Shown here piece after piece: positions 14,686-22,389 of a DNA stretch of 24,122 bases (positions are counted from its first letter, which is position 1; each line of letters opens with the position of its first letter). The DNA comes from Bacillota bacterium (lineage in GTDB: Bacteria > Bacillota > Clostridia > Acetivibrionales > DSM-1351), in NCBI GenBank assembly GCA_023412275.1, contig JAEYNY010000114.1, forward strand, positions 1 through 24,122, written 5' to 3'. The notes beneath the pieces were generated by a model. The model saw only the letters and a list, made by a program, of their open reading frames with translations, did no database searches and was not told the DNA's origin. The translations under genes were made by a program, and so were the position numbers.

Positions 14686-15378
14686 ATGATTATGAAAAAA
14701 ACCGCAACTATCAGTTCCTTAAATGGTTTGGAACAACTATTTACCGGAGAAGATAGTGACAGCCTTAAAAAAACCTTTTTTGAGATGCAGCATTTGTATC
14801 AATCAGCGATACGTGAGATAAGTACAAAATTAGAAATTCTGGATGATGAGTTTCAGGTTATACATAAAAGAAACCCAATACATCATATGCAAAGCCGTAT
14901 AAAATCCATAAAAAGCATATTTGGGAAGCTGAGCAGAAGAGAACATGATATAAGTCTTGAGTCGGCTAAAGCGAACCTTCATGATATCGCTGGAATTAGA
15001 GTGGTATGTTATTACATTGATGATATATACATGATTGCAAAAATGCTTACCCAACAGGATGATATAGTTTTGCTACGTGTAACAGACTATATACAAAATC
15101 CAAAAGAGAATGGCTACCGAAGCTTACATCTGGTTGTATCAGTACCGGTATTTTACTCAGACAGGAAGGAAATAGTACCTGTAGAGATACAAATAAGAAC
15201 AATGGCAATGGATTTTTGGGCCAGTCTTGAGCATCAGCTGAGATACAAAACCAATGACACTGTACCCGTTTCTGTTGCACAGGAACTTCAGGAATGTGCA
15301 GATACCATAGCAAAAACTGATCTTAAAATGCAAAGCATTTATAAGTCTATAGAGGAATTAAATAAGGGTAATTTATAG
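14686..15378 (+). CDS. Small alarmone synthetase (RelA/SpoT-domain GTP pyrophosphokinase)
   Basis: 230 aa, the length of RelQ/RelP-type single-domain (p)ppGpp synthetases. It has no hydrolase, TGS or ACT domains. Synthetase motifs are complete: K-S-I-x-S-I-F-G-K-L (74-82), D-I-A-G-I-R-V-V-C (100-108), Y-I-Q-N-P-K-E-N-G-Y-R-S-L-H (135-148) and V-E-I-Q-I-R-T-M-A-M-D-F-W-A-S-L-E-H (166-183). It would transfer pyrophosphate from ATP to GTP or GDP, raising alarmone under stress. The start is the ATG at 14686 (AAAGGAG 13 nt upstream) or the ATG at 14692. It ends at an intrinsic terminator and is probably monocistronic. Confidence 0.92.
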   Translation: MIMKKTATISSLNGLEQLFTGEDSDSLKKTFFEMQHLYQSAIREISTKLEILDDEFQVIHKRNPIHHMQSRIKSIKSIFGKLSRREHDISLESAKANLHDIAGIRVVCYYIDDIYMIAKMLTQQDDIVLLRVTDYIQNPKENGYRSLHLVVSVPVFYSDRKEIVPVEIQIRTMAMDFWASLEHQLRYKTNDTVPVSVAQELQECADTIAKTDLKMQSIYKSIEELNKGNL

Positions 15379-15398
15379 AAAATGCTATCTAAAAGTTG

Positions 15399-15430
15399 AA
15401 GCAGCTCACATAGGGCTGCTTTTTTATTTT
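15399..15430 (+). terminator. Intrinsic terminator of the alarmone synthetase gene
   Basis: AAGCAGC (15399-15405) pairs with GCTGCTT (15415-15421) around a 9-nt loop, followed by a T-rich tract. Confidence 0.85.
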
Positions 15431-15795
15431 TAGAATATTTTTTAATGTTTAATGTCAATTTAAAACAGATAACAGTGTAATTGGAAGATAATTCCGCATG
15501 TTTACCTATAATGTTACCATAAATTATAAAAAAATAAATATTTTAGTACTTTTTGACAAAATAATCTTAAAAAATCTTCCCGACTGTTAATATGTGACTA
15601 AAGTACTTGATAAAATACCTTTGGTGAAGTATGATAGAATTGTAAAAACTACTGAGTATTCTGATATTTTTGGCTTTTTTGAATACTCTTCTGATGTTCC
15701 ACAGGTTATATTATGTAATTATAGTACCAGATACAAAGTAAATGTAGAAGACTTAAAATTGTTATAATACAAGTTTAAATTGTGGAGGTAAGCAT
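15431..15795 (+). promoter_or_regulatory. Non-coding leader region of the second chemoreceptor
   Basis: No gene is visible in 365 nt. TTGATA (15607-15612), a 17-bp spacer and TATGAT (15630-15635) make a good SigA promoter, giving a 5' UTR of about 150 nt. The UTR contains a hairpin, GAGTATTC (15654-15661) with GAATACTC (15681-15688), whose 19-nt loop is T-rich. I looked for a cyclic-di-GMP (GEMM) riboswitch core and did not find one. The RBS GGAGGT lies 6 nt before the ATG. Confidence 0.6.
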
Positions 15796-17991
15796 ATGAA
15801 AATGAACAGTATCGGTAAGAAAATCACATCATTTCTATCTTTGGCTGTATCGACTGTGATATCAACTGTAAAGAAATTGCTAGAAAAAATGCCGGTAGGT
15901 AAATCAGTTAAAATCAAGGAAACAGAGGGTAAGAAGTACTCCGGAAAATCTGCCTTCCTTAGAAGGTTCAAGATAAAGAACAGATTAATAATGTCTTTCA
16001 ATTTACTCTTGGTGGTTATGCTTTTGGTTACCGGTATATTTTCTTATACGAGTTCAACAAATACAATTAACACTAAGGTAAAAACGTATTCATTAGAAAC
16101 AATTAAGCAGACCGGTGTGGTATTAAACAGTCAAATAAAAAATATGGAAAGTTATATAAACGATATTGGTATGAATACCTCAGTACAAAAAATACTGGAT
16201 ACATATGGAACAGGGGATCAATTTGAAGAGATGACCAAGGAAAGAGATCTTCAGACAATCCTGACAAACAAGTTCACAGTAGCAGGCGGTATAATAAACT
16301 GTACTCTTATGTACGGAAACAACTTTGAGCGTTCACAGGTATACACAAGCAACAGTCTGGAAGTCAACAAGGAAAAGGCAATTAAACTGTCTGAAAACAA
16401 GCTGAAGTGGGCAGATATTGAAGTTAATAACGGCTCATATACAGGAGTTATCAGCAATGTTAAATCAACTACTTTTGGTAAAGAAATTGCTAAAATAGTT
16501 TTGATACCTAAAGTAAATTTCCTTGCAGACAGCTATAAAGATATGGACACCGGAAAAGATGACAAGGGTAAGGGTTTTCCAATTTTAGTTGTAGACTCAA
16601 ACGGTAAAATTATATCCTCAAGAGTGGAAGACAAGTATCCGGTGAATAAATCCAATGATGACTCCAAAAAACTGGCTACTAACATCACCAAGGCCATAAA
16701 GGGTGATGAAAAGTCAGGACATATTGAACTGAAGATTGGCGGAAGTAAAAGTTTGATTACATATACGAAGATAGGCAGTAAAGACTGGTATCTTGCGTCA
16801 GTTGTACCGTATTCATATTTAAACAAAGAAGCAAACAGCCTGAGAACTAAGACAATTATAATCGGAATTATTTGCTTCCTGATTGCTATACTCCTATGCA
16901 TTGTAATAGCCAGAAGTGTTTCAACACCGTTGGAAAAGGTTACTGCTGCAATGAAAAGGGCAAAAGAAGGCGATTTGACAGGCACTATAAATGACAATGA
17001 AAACGACGAAATTTCGGATGTGTGTAATAACTTTAATGAGATGATAACGAATATAAACAAGTTGGTAGCCAGTGTAAGAGGTTCTTCCCAAGGGGTGCTC
17101 AATTCTGCACAGAAGATTGCAACTGCCTCTGAAGCAGCCTATAGTTCTTCAGAACAGGTAGCTCTTACAATAGAGCAGATTGCAAAGGGTTCTACAGATC
17201 AGGCAGAAGAAATAAACGAAAGTGTAAGCCATATGGACAAACTGGCTCAAGGTATTGTATATGTTGAAGAAGATGTGTCCAAGGTTACATCAATTGCACA
17301 TGAAATCAGTGGGTTGAACAAAACAGCAACTGAGACTATCAAGGAACTTAACACTAAGTCAAGCCTAGTAAGCAACACTACAGCTAAAGTTTCTGAAAAC
17401 ATTAATGACTTAAGTTCTAGCATGAAGGAAATACAAAAAATACTTAAAATGATGGTAAATATATCTGAGCAAACAAACCTGCTATCGCTTAATGCAGCTA
17501 TAGAAGCCGCACGTGCAGGAGAGGCAGGTAAGGGCTTCGCGGTTGTAGCAAACGAAGTTAAAAAGCTTGCTGACCAGTCAAAAGAGTTTACCGGAAGTAT
17601 CAACAGTATAATTGCTGATATTGAACAAAAAACAAATGATACTGTACAGGAAGTCCTTAAATCAAATGAGGTTGTAAGTGAGCAGATAAATGCAGTAAAT
17701 AATACTCAGGAATTGTTTAAAACTGTATTTAGTGCTATGGATGAAGTTATTGAAAATATTGAAAGAACTGAAAAATCCGTTGAGAATATAATGGTTTCAA
17801 AAGAAAAAGTAATGGAATCCATGGAGAATATTTCAGCTGTTGCAGAAGAGTCAGCAGCGACAACTGAAGAAATCTCAGCTAGCACTCAAGAGCAGATGGC
17901 ATCAGCGGAAGACCTGGCAAACCATGCTAAGACTCTTAATGACCTGTCAGATAATTTAAGAAGTCAAATTTCAAAATTCAAGACAGAATAA
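15796..17991 (+). CDS. Methyl-accepting chemotaxis protein with extended cytoplasmic N-terminus
   Basis: 731-aa chemoreceptor. An unusual Lys-rich N-terminal segment of about 65 residues precedes TM1 (about 66-86). A Cache-like extracellular sensor spans about 88-350, TM2 lies near 353-373 and HAMP near 374-430. The signalling coiled coil has the tip S-E-Q-T-N-L-L-S-L-N-A-A-I-E-A-A-R-A-G-E-A-G-K-G-F at about 557-581, and repeated E-E/E-Q pairs near the C-terminus look like methylation sites. It is not a recent duplicate of the 678-aa receptor in this window: sensor and tip wording differ (V-A-N-E-V-K-K-L-A-D-Q-S against V-A-D-E-I-R-K-L-A-E-E-S). Monocistronic, ending in a perfect hairpin. Ligand unknown. 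Confidence 0.94.
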   Translation: MKMNSIGKKITSFLSLAVSTVISTVKKLLEKMPVGKSVKIKETEGKKYSGKSAFLRRFKIKNRLIMSFNLLLVVMLLVTGIFSYTSSTNTINTKVKTYSLETIKQTGVVLNSQIKNMESYINDIGMNTSVQKILDTYGTGDQFEEMTKERDLQTILTNKFTVAGGIINCTLMYGNNFERSQVYTSNSLEVNKEKAIKLSENKLKWADIEVNNGSYTGVISNVKSTTFGKEIAKIVLIPKVNFLADSYKDMDTGKDDKGKGFPILVVDSNGKIISSRVEDKYPVNKSNDDSKKLATNITKAIKGDEKSGHIELKIGGSKSLITYTKIGSKDWYLASVVPYSYLNKEANSLRTKTIIIGIICFLIAILLCIVIARSVSTPLEKVTAAMKRAKEGDLTGTINDNENDEISDVCNNFNEMITNINKLVASVRGSSQGVLNSAQKIATASEAAYSSSEQVALTIEQIAKGSTDQAEEINESVSHMDKLAQGIVYVEEDVSKVTSIAHEISGLNKTATETIKELNTKSSLVSNTTAKVSENINDLSSSMKEIQKILKMMVNISEQTNLLSLNAAIEAARAGEAGKGFAVVANEVKKLADQSKEFTGSINSIIADIEQKTNDTVQEVLKSNEVVSEQINAVNNTQELFKTVFSAMDEVIENIERTEKSVENIMVSKEKVMESMENISAVAEESAATTEEISASTQEQMASAEDLANHAKTLNDLSDNLRSQISKFKTE

Positions 17992-18020
17992 CTTTTAGGA
18001 AATATAATTTAATATTATAA

Positions 18021-18060
18021 AAACAAAGAACCAATCACTACCGTGATTGGTTCTTTGTTT
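18021..18060. terminator. Perfect 18-bp terminator after the second chemoreceptor
   Basis: AAACAAAGAACCAATCAC (18021-18038) and its exact complement (18043-18060) enclose the loop TACC. The 3' arm ends TTTGTTT. The flanking A- and T-rich arms allow function in either direction. Confidence 0.92.
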
Positions 18061-18186
18061 AAAATAAAAATGGAACCAATTTTATCAACTCATAAAAAAC
18101 AGCCATTGTAATATCTTTTTATAATAAAATAAGATAAAAATACAAAAACTACTATTATACTAAAAAAATAACAGGGAGTTCATTTA

Positions 18187-18966
18187 ATGAAAAATATAAA
18201 AATATATGTAATAGCCCTACTTGTTTCTATTGCTTTAGGATATGTGGTTGCCAGCCGAGTTGGTATAAATAATAATTTTACACATGAAGCAGGTAAAGAG
18301 GTTCAGACAGTTAGCAGTACTCCCCTTAGAGGCCTTACGGTGTGTATTGATGCCGGACATGGTAAAACTTCAGGACCAAACAAGGAAACAGAGCCCATAG
18401 CTCCCGGTGCTGAAATTCAAAAAGCAGCAAGTGCAAGTGGTACAGAAGGAGTAGCTACCGGAATATCGGAAGCAAGTCTTAATCTTGCGGTAGCAAAAAA
18501 GCTTAGAGATTCATTGGAACAAAACGGCACGAAAGTAGTTATGGTCAGAGAAACTGAGGTATGCGGACTTACAAATGTAGAACGGGCAAAATTCTGGAAT
18601 TCCTCAAAGGTGGACCTTACCATACGAATACACGGGAATGGCTCAAATGACAGCAGCGTGTCAGGAGTACTGATGATGATACCCGGAGGTAAGTATATAA
18701 AGGATACAGAGCTTCTGAACAACAGCAGAAAAGCCGGGGAACTAGTTCTGGCAGGTGTATTAGAACACACAAAAGCCAAATCAAAAGGTATCCAAGAGAC
18801 CTCAGAATTGACAGGGTTTAATTGGTCAAGGGTACCTGTAATTCTTCTTGAAATGGGATTTATGACTAACCCTGAGGAAGATAAGCGTCTCAGTACAGAG
18901 GAATATCAGAACAAAATGGTTGCAGGTATTACAGAAGGGCTTATTAAATACGTAAAGGGAAAATAG
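18187..18966 (+). CDS. N-acetylmuramoyl-L-alanine amidase (Amidase_3)
   Basis: 259 aa. An N-terminal signal/anchor helix (about 5-22) precedes a zinc amidase domain. The zinc ligands are H58 in D-A-G-H-G-K, E95 in S-E-A-S-L-N-L and H149 in I-R-I-H-G-N; the catalytic E222 lies in L-L-E-M-G-F-M-T-N-P-E-E-D. It would cut the bond between muramic acid and the stem peptide in peptidoglycan, outside the membrane. About 35 residues between the first His and the Glu (60-93, rich in Pro, Ser and Ala) form the loop typical of clostridial members. No cell-wall-binding repeats. AGGGAG precedes the ATG. Roles in cell separation, sporulation or germination are all possible. Confidence 0.93.
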   Translation: MKNIKIYVIALLVSIALGYVVASRVGINNNFTHEAGKEVQTVSSTPLRGLTVCIDAGHGKTSGPNKETEPIAPGAEIQKAASASGTEGVATGISEASLNLAVAKKLRDSLEQNGTKVVMVRETEVCGLTNVERAKFWNSSKVDLTIRIHGNGSNDSSVSGVLMMIPGGKYIKDTELLNNSRKAGELVLAGVLEHTKAKSKGIQETSELTGFNWSRVPVILLEMGFMTNPEEDKRLSTEEYQNKMVAGITEGLIKYVKGK

Positions 18967-18983
18967 TGGACTTATTTTTTTGT

Positions 18984-19012
18984 TTTACAAATATTATATA
19001 ATTTTGTACAAT
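18984..19012 (+). promoter_or_regulatory. SigA-type promoter for the 281-aa gene
   Basis: TTTACA (18984-18989), a 17-bp spacer and TACAAT (19007-19012), placing transcription start about 40 nt before the ATG at 19060. Confidence 0.55.
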
Positions 19013-19059
19013 TATACTTATGGGGAATTTTTAATCCCAGCTGTAAAAGGAGTGAAGAT

Positions 19060-19905
19060 ATGTTTTATACCGATGGGTCAAATGCAAAAGACTTTATTGA
19101 GAATGATATAGAACTTCTTAAAAGTGAATATGAGGAATACTATAATATTCTGACTCAGGCTGAACTCAGCCCTGTAAACATAATAATGTGTTCTTCTCTT
19201 ACAACCGAAAGACATAATGCATTTGAAAAAATTATATTAATATATGAAAATAGGATTGTCGTATTAAAAAAAGTAAACGGGAGCATATCAAAATATAACA
19301 TTGAATATAACGATATTAATTACATAGTTATAGAAGGACTTCCTAAGCCTGTTTGTCTTAATATTTACTATAAGGAAGAAGGTAGGGAAAGGATATTCTT
19401 CGATTCTTTTGCAGAAGAAATAATGAATAAATTGGTAAAGGAACTGCGGAAGCTTGTCATACACGGAAGAGGCACCGTTGAGGCAGTTAAATTGTTTGAG
19501 TACAATAACGAAGAACCGTTGTATATAGGCAAAACCTTGACGACTGAAGCATTATTTAAAAATCAGATATCTGTCTGCGAGCTTTATCAAAGAAGAGTCT
19601 ATGACAGATACTGGTCAATATTCAGGAAGATTATTACTCAAACACACTATTCTGTTGTAAGCAATAATGAGATGGTAGTTTTCAAGGAAAAGTATGAACC
19701 AATGGATGATAAGGATATATGCGGGGATTTGATATTTATTCCTTTAAATTCAGTAAAAAATGTATCCCTTGAATCTACGGATAAGGGAATGGTACTGAAA
19801 TATATGTTCTCCACTATGAAAACCTTTGAGTTATTTTATCAAAATGAGAAAACGGATGAACTTCTCAAGGCAATGTCATATATAAATGGTGTAATTCAAG
19901 CTTGA
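19060..19905 (+). CDS. Cytoplasmic protein of unknown function, possible tandem PH-like modules
   Basis: 281 aa, acidic and soluble, no signal peptide or transmembrane helix. I do not recognise a named family. Two segments look alike in style. Residues about 55-135 carry F-E-K-I-I-L-I-Y-E-N-R-I-V-V-L-K-K then I-E-Y-N-D-I-N-Y-I-V-I-E and a helix; residues about 195-281 carry S-V-V-S-N-N-E-M-V-V-F-K-E then I-P-L-N-S-V-K-N-V-S-L-E and a final helix. That strand/helix order resembles bacterial PH-like domains. This is inference from pattern only. It starts after AAGGAGTG and lies 63 nt upstream of the hexokinase gene on the same strand with no terminator between, so the two may be co-transcribed. 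Confidence 0.7.
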   Translation: MFYTDGSNAKDFIENDIELLKSEYEEYYNILTQAELSPVNIIMCSSLTTERHNAFEKIILIYENRIVVLKKVNGSISKYNIEYNDINYIVIEGLPKPVCLNIYYKEEGRERIFFDSFAEEIMNKLVKELRKLVIHGRGTVEAVKLFEYNNEEPLYIGKTLTTEALFKNQISVCELYQRRVYDRYWSIFRKIITQTHYSVVSNNEMVVFKEKYEPMDDKDICGDLIFIPLNSVKNVSLESTDKGMVLKYMFSTMKTFELFYQNEKTDELLKAMSYINGVIQA

Positions 19906-19968
19906 CCACATTCAAGAGATAAAATACAATCAGTTTAATAAGTAAAATATATATTTGAGAGGTGCGTA

Positions 19969-21264
19969 ATGGGGTTCAAATCTGAAATAATACAGGATGT
20001 TATTAATGATTTTGAGGTTAACAAAGAAAATATGTTGCGTATAGCAACACTGTTTAAGGAAACTATGGAAAAAAGCCTGAATGGTGAAAAAACCTGTCTT
20101 AAAATGATTCCTTCATACATTGGAAAGCCTACAGGAAAAGAACAGGGTACTTTTATGGCTATCGACATGGGCGGAACAAATTTTAGATGTACGAAGTTCA
20201 AAATCTGCAACGGAAGCTTTGATAAAGTTGCTGAAATAAAGCATAAACTTATCAATAAGGAAGAAAATTATGATCTTACAAAGTCAGATATAGATGAAAA
20301 GCAGCTTTTTGGCTTTATGGCCGAAAGTATAGGGAAATTGCTTGATCCGGGAGAATCTTTGTATCTGGGAAATACATTTTCATTTCCATGCAGGCAGGAA
20401 GGAATAAATGATGCTTACCTCATTCAGTGGACCAAGGAAATAACAACCTCAGGAGTTGAGGGCAACAACGTAAATAAGCTGCTCGAACAGGCATTGAAGG
20501 CGAAAAACGTAAATGTTAAGCCGGTTGCCATATTGAATGATACTGTAGGTACATTGCTGGTAGCCATGTACGGTTATCAGAATGCAGATATTGGCTCTAT
20601 AATGGGGACAGGACATAATACATGTTATCTGGAAAATAACCATCCTCTCACTGGTAAAAAGATGATAGTAAACACTGAGTCAGCCAGCTACAATGTGGGC
20701 CTCCCCGTAACTAAGTACGATGAGATAATAGATAAAAACAGTCAGGTGCCGGGAACACAGCTTCTTGAGAAAATGGTTTCAGGGTACTATATGGGAAGTA
20801 TTTTAAAAGAGGCTTGTAAGGACTTATATAAAAACAAAGCAATATTTACATCAGAGGATGTTGATACTGATACATTTTTCAGCCAGGACATTAATGCGTT
20901 AATGGTTGAGAATTTTATATTATATCCATCCAAAACAAAAGAACAATATAATTGCACATTAGAAGATGCTGAGGTAATAAAGAGATTATCTGAGGCAATA
21001 TTAAAAAGAGCAGTAAGGCTTGTGGCTGTGTCGCACATGGGCATACTGTTCCATCAGGAAAACAACGGTACTTCAGTCAGTAACAAGCATGTAATTGCAA
21101 TAGACGGAACTATATACGAAAAGATGCCTAACGTTCCAAAGCTTATGGAGGAGGCATTTAAAGAAGCACTTGGGGATGATGCATCCAATATTGAAATAAG
21201 ATTGGTAAAGGATGGTTCAGGTTTAGGTGCTGCAATAGCTGCTGCATTTGCAGTAACACAATAA
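19969..21264 (+). CDS. Hexokinase (eukaryotic-type family)
   Basis: 431 aa, the size of a single hexokinase unit. It belongs to the actin-fold hexokinase family rather than the bacterial ROK or Glk types. Phosphate-1 loop A-I-D-M-G-G-T-N-F-R (64-73); sugar-binding segments F-S-F-P-C (137-141) and I-Q-W-T-K-E (152-157); catalytic D191 in I-L-N-D-T-V-G-T-L-L; phosphate-2 G-T-G-H-N-T-C-Y (213-220); N-T-E-S-A-S-Y (235-241); adenosine site D-G-S-G-L-G-A-A-I near the C-terminus. It would phosphorylate glucose and similar hexoses in the cytoplasm. Nucleotide preference (ATP or GTP) cannot be read from the sequence. AGAGGTG lies just before the ATG; a terminator follows. Confidence 0.92.
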   Translation: MGFKSEIIQDVINDFEVNKENMLRIATLFKETMEKSLNGEKTCLKMIPSYIGKPTGKEQGTFMAIDMGGTNFRCTKFKICNGSFDKVAEIKHKLINKEENYDLTKSDIDEKQLFGFMAESIGKLLDPGESLYLGNTFSFPCRQEGINDAYLIQWTKEITTSGVEGNNVNKLLEQALKAKNVNVKPVAILNDTVGTLLVAMYGYQNADIGSIMGTGHNTCYLENNHPLTGKKMIVNTESASYNVGLPVTKYDEIIDKNSQVPGTQLLEKMVSGYYMGSILKEACKDLYKNKAIFTSEDVDTDTFFSQDINALMVENFILYPSKTKEQYNCTLEDAEVIKRLSEAILKRAVRLVAVSHMGILFHQENNGTSVSNKHVIAIDGTIYEKMPNVPKLMEEAFKEALGDDASNIEIRLVKDGSGLGAAIAAAFAVTQ

Positions 21265-21283
21265 TAGATAAAATTTAAGTTGA

Positions 21284-21337
21284 AAGTAGCTGCTTCAAAG
21301 CCAAAAAGAAAAACAGGTTTTGTGGCAGCTATTTTTT
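21284..21337 (+). terminator. Terminator after the hexokinase gene
   Basis: TAGCTGC (21287-21293) pairs with GCAGCTA (21325-21331), followed by six T. The loop is long (about 31 nt) with minor inner pairing. Confidence 0.75.
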
Positions 21338-21353
21338 GTACATAATAGTAGTA

Positions 21354-21384
21354 TTGACTTAAAGCTTACTTTAAGGTGTAGAAT
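21354..21384 (+). promoter_or_regulatory. MerR-type promoter (19-bp spacer with dyad) for the aldo/keto reductase
   Basis: TTGACT (-35, 21354-21359) and TAGAAT (-10, 21379-21384) are separated by 19 bp, too long for normal SigA use. The spacer holds a perfect dyad, CTTAAAG (21358-21364) and CTTTAAG (21369-21375), around CTTA. This arrangement is the hallmark of promoters activated by MerR-family proteins that untwist the DNA. The dyad wording resembles sites of the AdhR/NmlR aldehyde- and thiol-stress subgroup. No merR gene is in the window. Confidence 0.75.
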
Positions 21385-21420
21385 TCAGTTAATGTTTTAT
21401 TACTTCAGGAGGATGATTCT

Positions 21421-22338
21421 ATGAGACGAATTAGTATTGGAAACGGAGCACTTACTGCTTCTGAAATTTCTTTAGGCTGTATGAGGATAAGTGAGATGTC
21501 AAAAAATGATGCAGCCAAGCTTATTAATACAGCTTTGGAAGAGGGAATAGATTTTTTTGACCATGCCGATATCTATGGTGGCGGAAAATCAGAAGAAGTA
21601 TTTGCACAGGCAGTTGATATGAGTCCAGGTATAAGAGAAAAGTTTATAATTCAGACTAAATGCGGTATAAGGCAAGGGTATTTTGATTTTTCTAAAGAAC
21701 ATATTTTAGAAGCTGTTGACGGAAGCCTTAAACGTTTAAAAACCGATTATATAGATGTCCTGCTACTACACCGTCCGGATGCACTTGTTGAACCTGAAGA
21801 AGTTGCTGAGGCTTTTTCAATTCTTCAAAGTAACGGAAAGGTAAGAAATTTTGGAGTAAGCAATCAGAACCCAATGCAGATTGAGCTGCTGAAGAAATAC
21901 CTTAATCAGAAAATAATTATCAATCAGTTACAGCTTAGTATAACAAATACCGGAATGATAGATGCAGGAATCAATGTAAACATGAAAGTGGAAGGTTCTA
22001 TTGACCGGGACGGAAGTATACTGGATTATTGCAGGCTAAATGACATTACAATCCAGCCATGGTCACCTTTCCAGTATGGTTTTTTTGAGGGTGTATTCCT
22101 TAATAATGCCAAGTTCCCTGAACTCAATAAAAAAATTGATGAGCTGGCACGGGAAAAAGGTGTTGCAAATACAGCAATAGCTATTGCATGGCTTTTGAGG
22201 CACCCTGCCAAAATGCAGCCAATTGTGGGTACAACCAATGTATCCCGACTCAAGGATATTTGCAAGGCATCGACAATCGAGCTTACAAGGCAGGAATGGT
22301 ATCAGATATACTTGGCGGCAGGAAATAAACTTCCATAA
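21421..22338 (+). CDS. Aldo/keto reductase
   Basis: 305-aa NAD(P)H-dependent oxidoreductase with the TIM-barrel AKR fold. The catalytic tetrad is visible: D47 in F-F-D-H-A-D-I-Y-G, Y52, K80 and H117 in L-L-L-H-R-P-D. Downstream G-V-S-N-Q (around 154-158) and I-V-G-T-T-N-x-x-R (cofactor binding, near the C-terminus) are also present. The wording fits the YdhF-like oxidoreductase group. It would reduce reactive aldehydes or ketones. The MerR-type promoter upstream points to induction by electrophile or aldehyde stress. AGGAGG lies 8 nt before the ATG. Monocistronic, ending in a bidirectional terminator. Confidence 0.93.
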   Translation: MRRISIGNGALTASEISLGCMRISEMSKNDAAKLINTALEEGIDFFDHADIYGGGKSEEVFAQAVDMSPGIREKFIIQTKCGIRQGYFDFSKEHILEAVDGSLKRLKTDYIDVLLLHRPDALVEPEEVAEAFSILQSNGKVRNFGVSNQNPMQIELLKKYLNQKIIINQLQLSITNTGMIDAGINVNMKVEGSIDRDGSILDYCRLNDITIQPWSPFQYGFFEGVFLNNAKFPELNKKIDELAREKGVANTAIAIAWLLRHPAKMQPIVGTTNVSRLKDICKASTIELTRQEWYQIYLAAGNKLP

Positions 22339-22353
22339 TATATAATTGGTATA

Positions 22354-22388
22354 AAAACAGCTGTTGCGGTAGTGGCAACAGCTGTTTT
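22354..22388. terminator. Bidirectional terminator between aldo/keto reductase and glycosyltransferase genes
   Basis: AAAACAGCTGTTGC (22354-22367) and its exact complement (22375-22388) enclose a 7-nt loop. A- and T-runs on the two sides serve both convergent genes. Confidence 0.9.
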
Positions 22389-22389
22389 G

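Noticed and set aside
15431..15795. Cyclic-di-GMP riboswitch upstream of the chemoreceptor
   Set aside because: The conserved GEMM core and tetraloop receptor sequences were not found.
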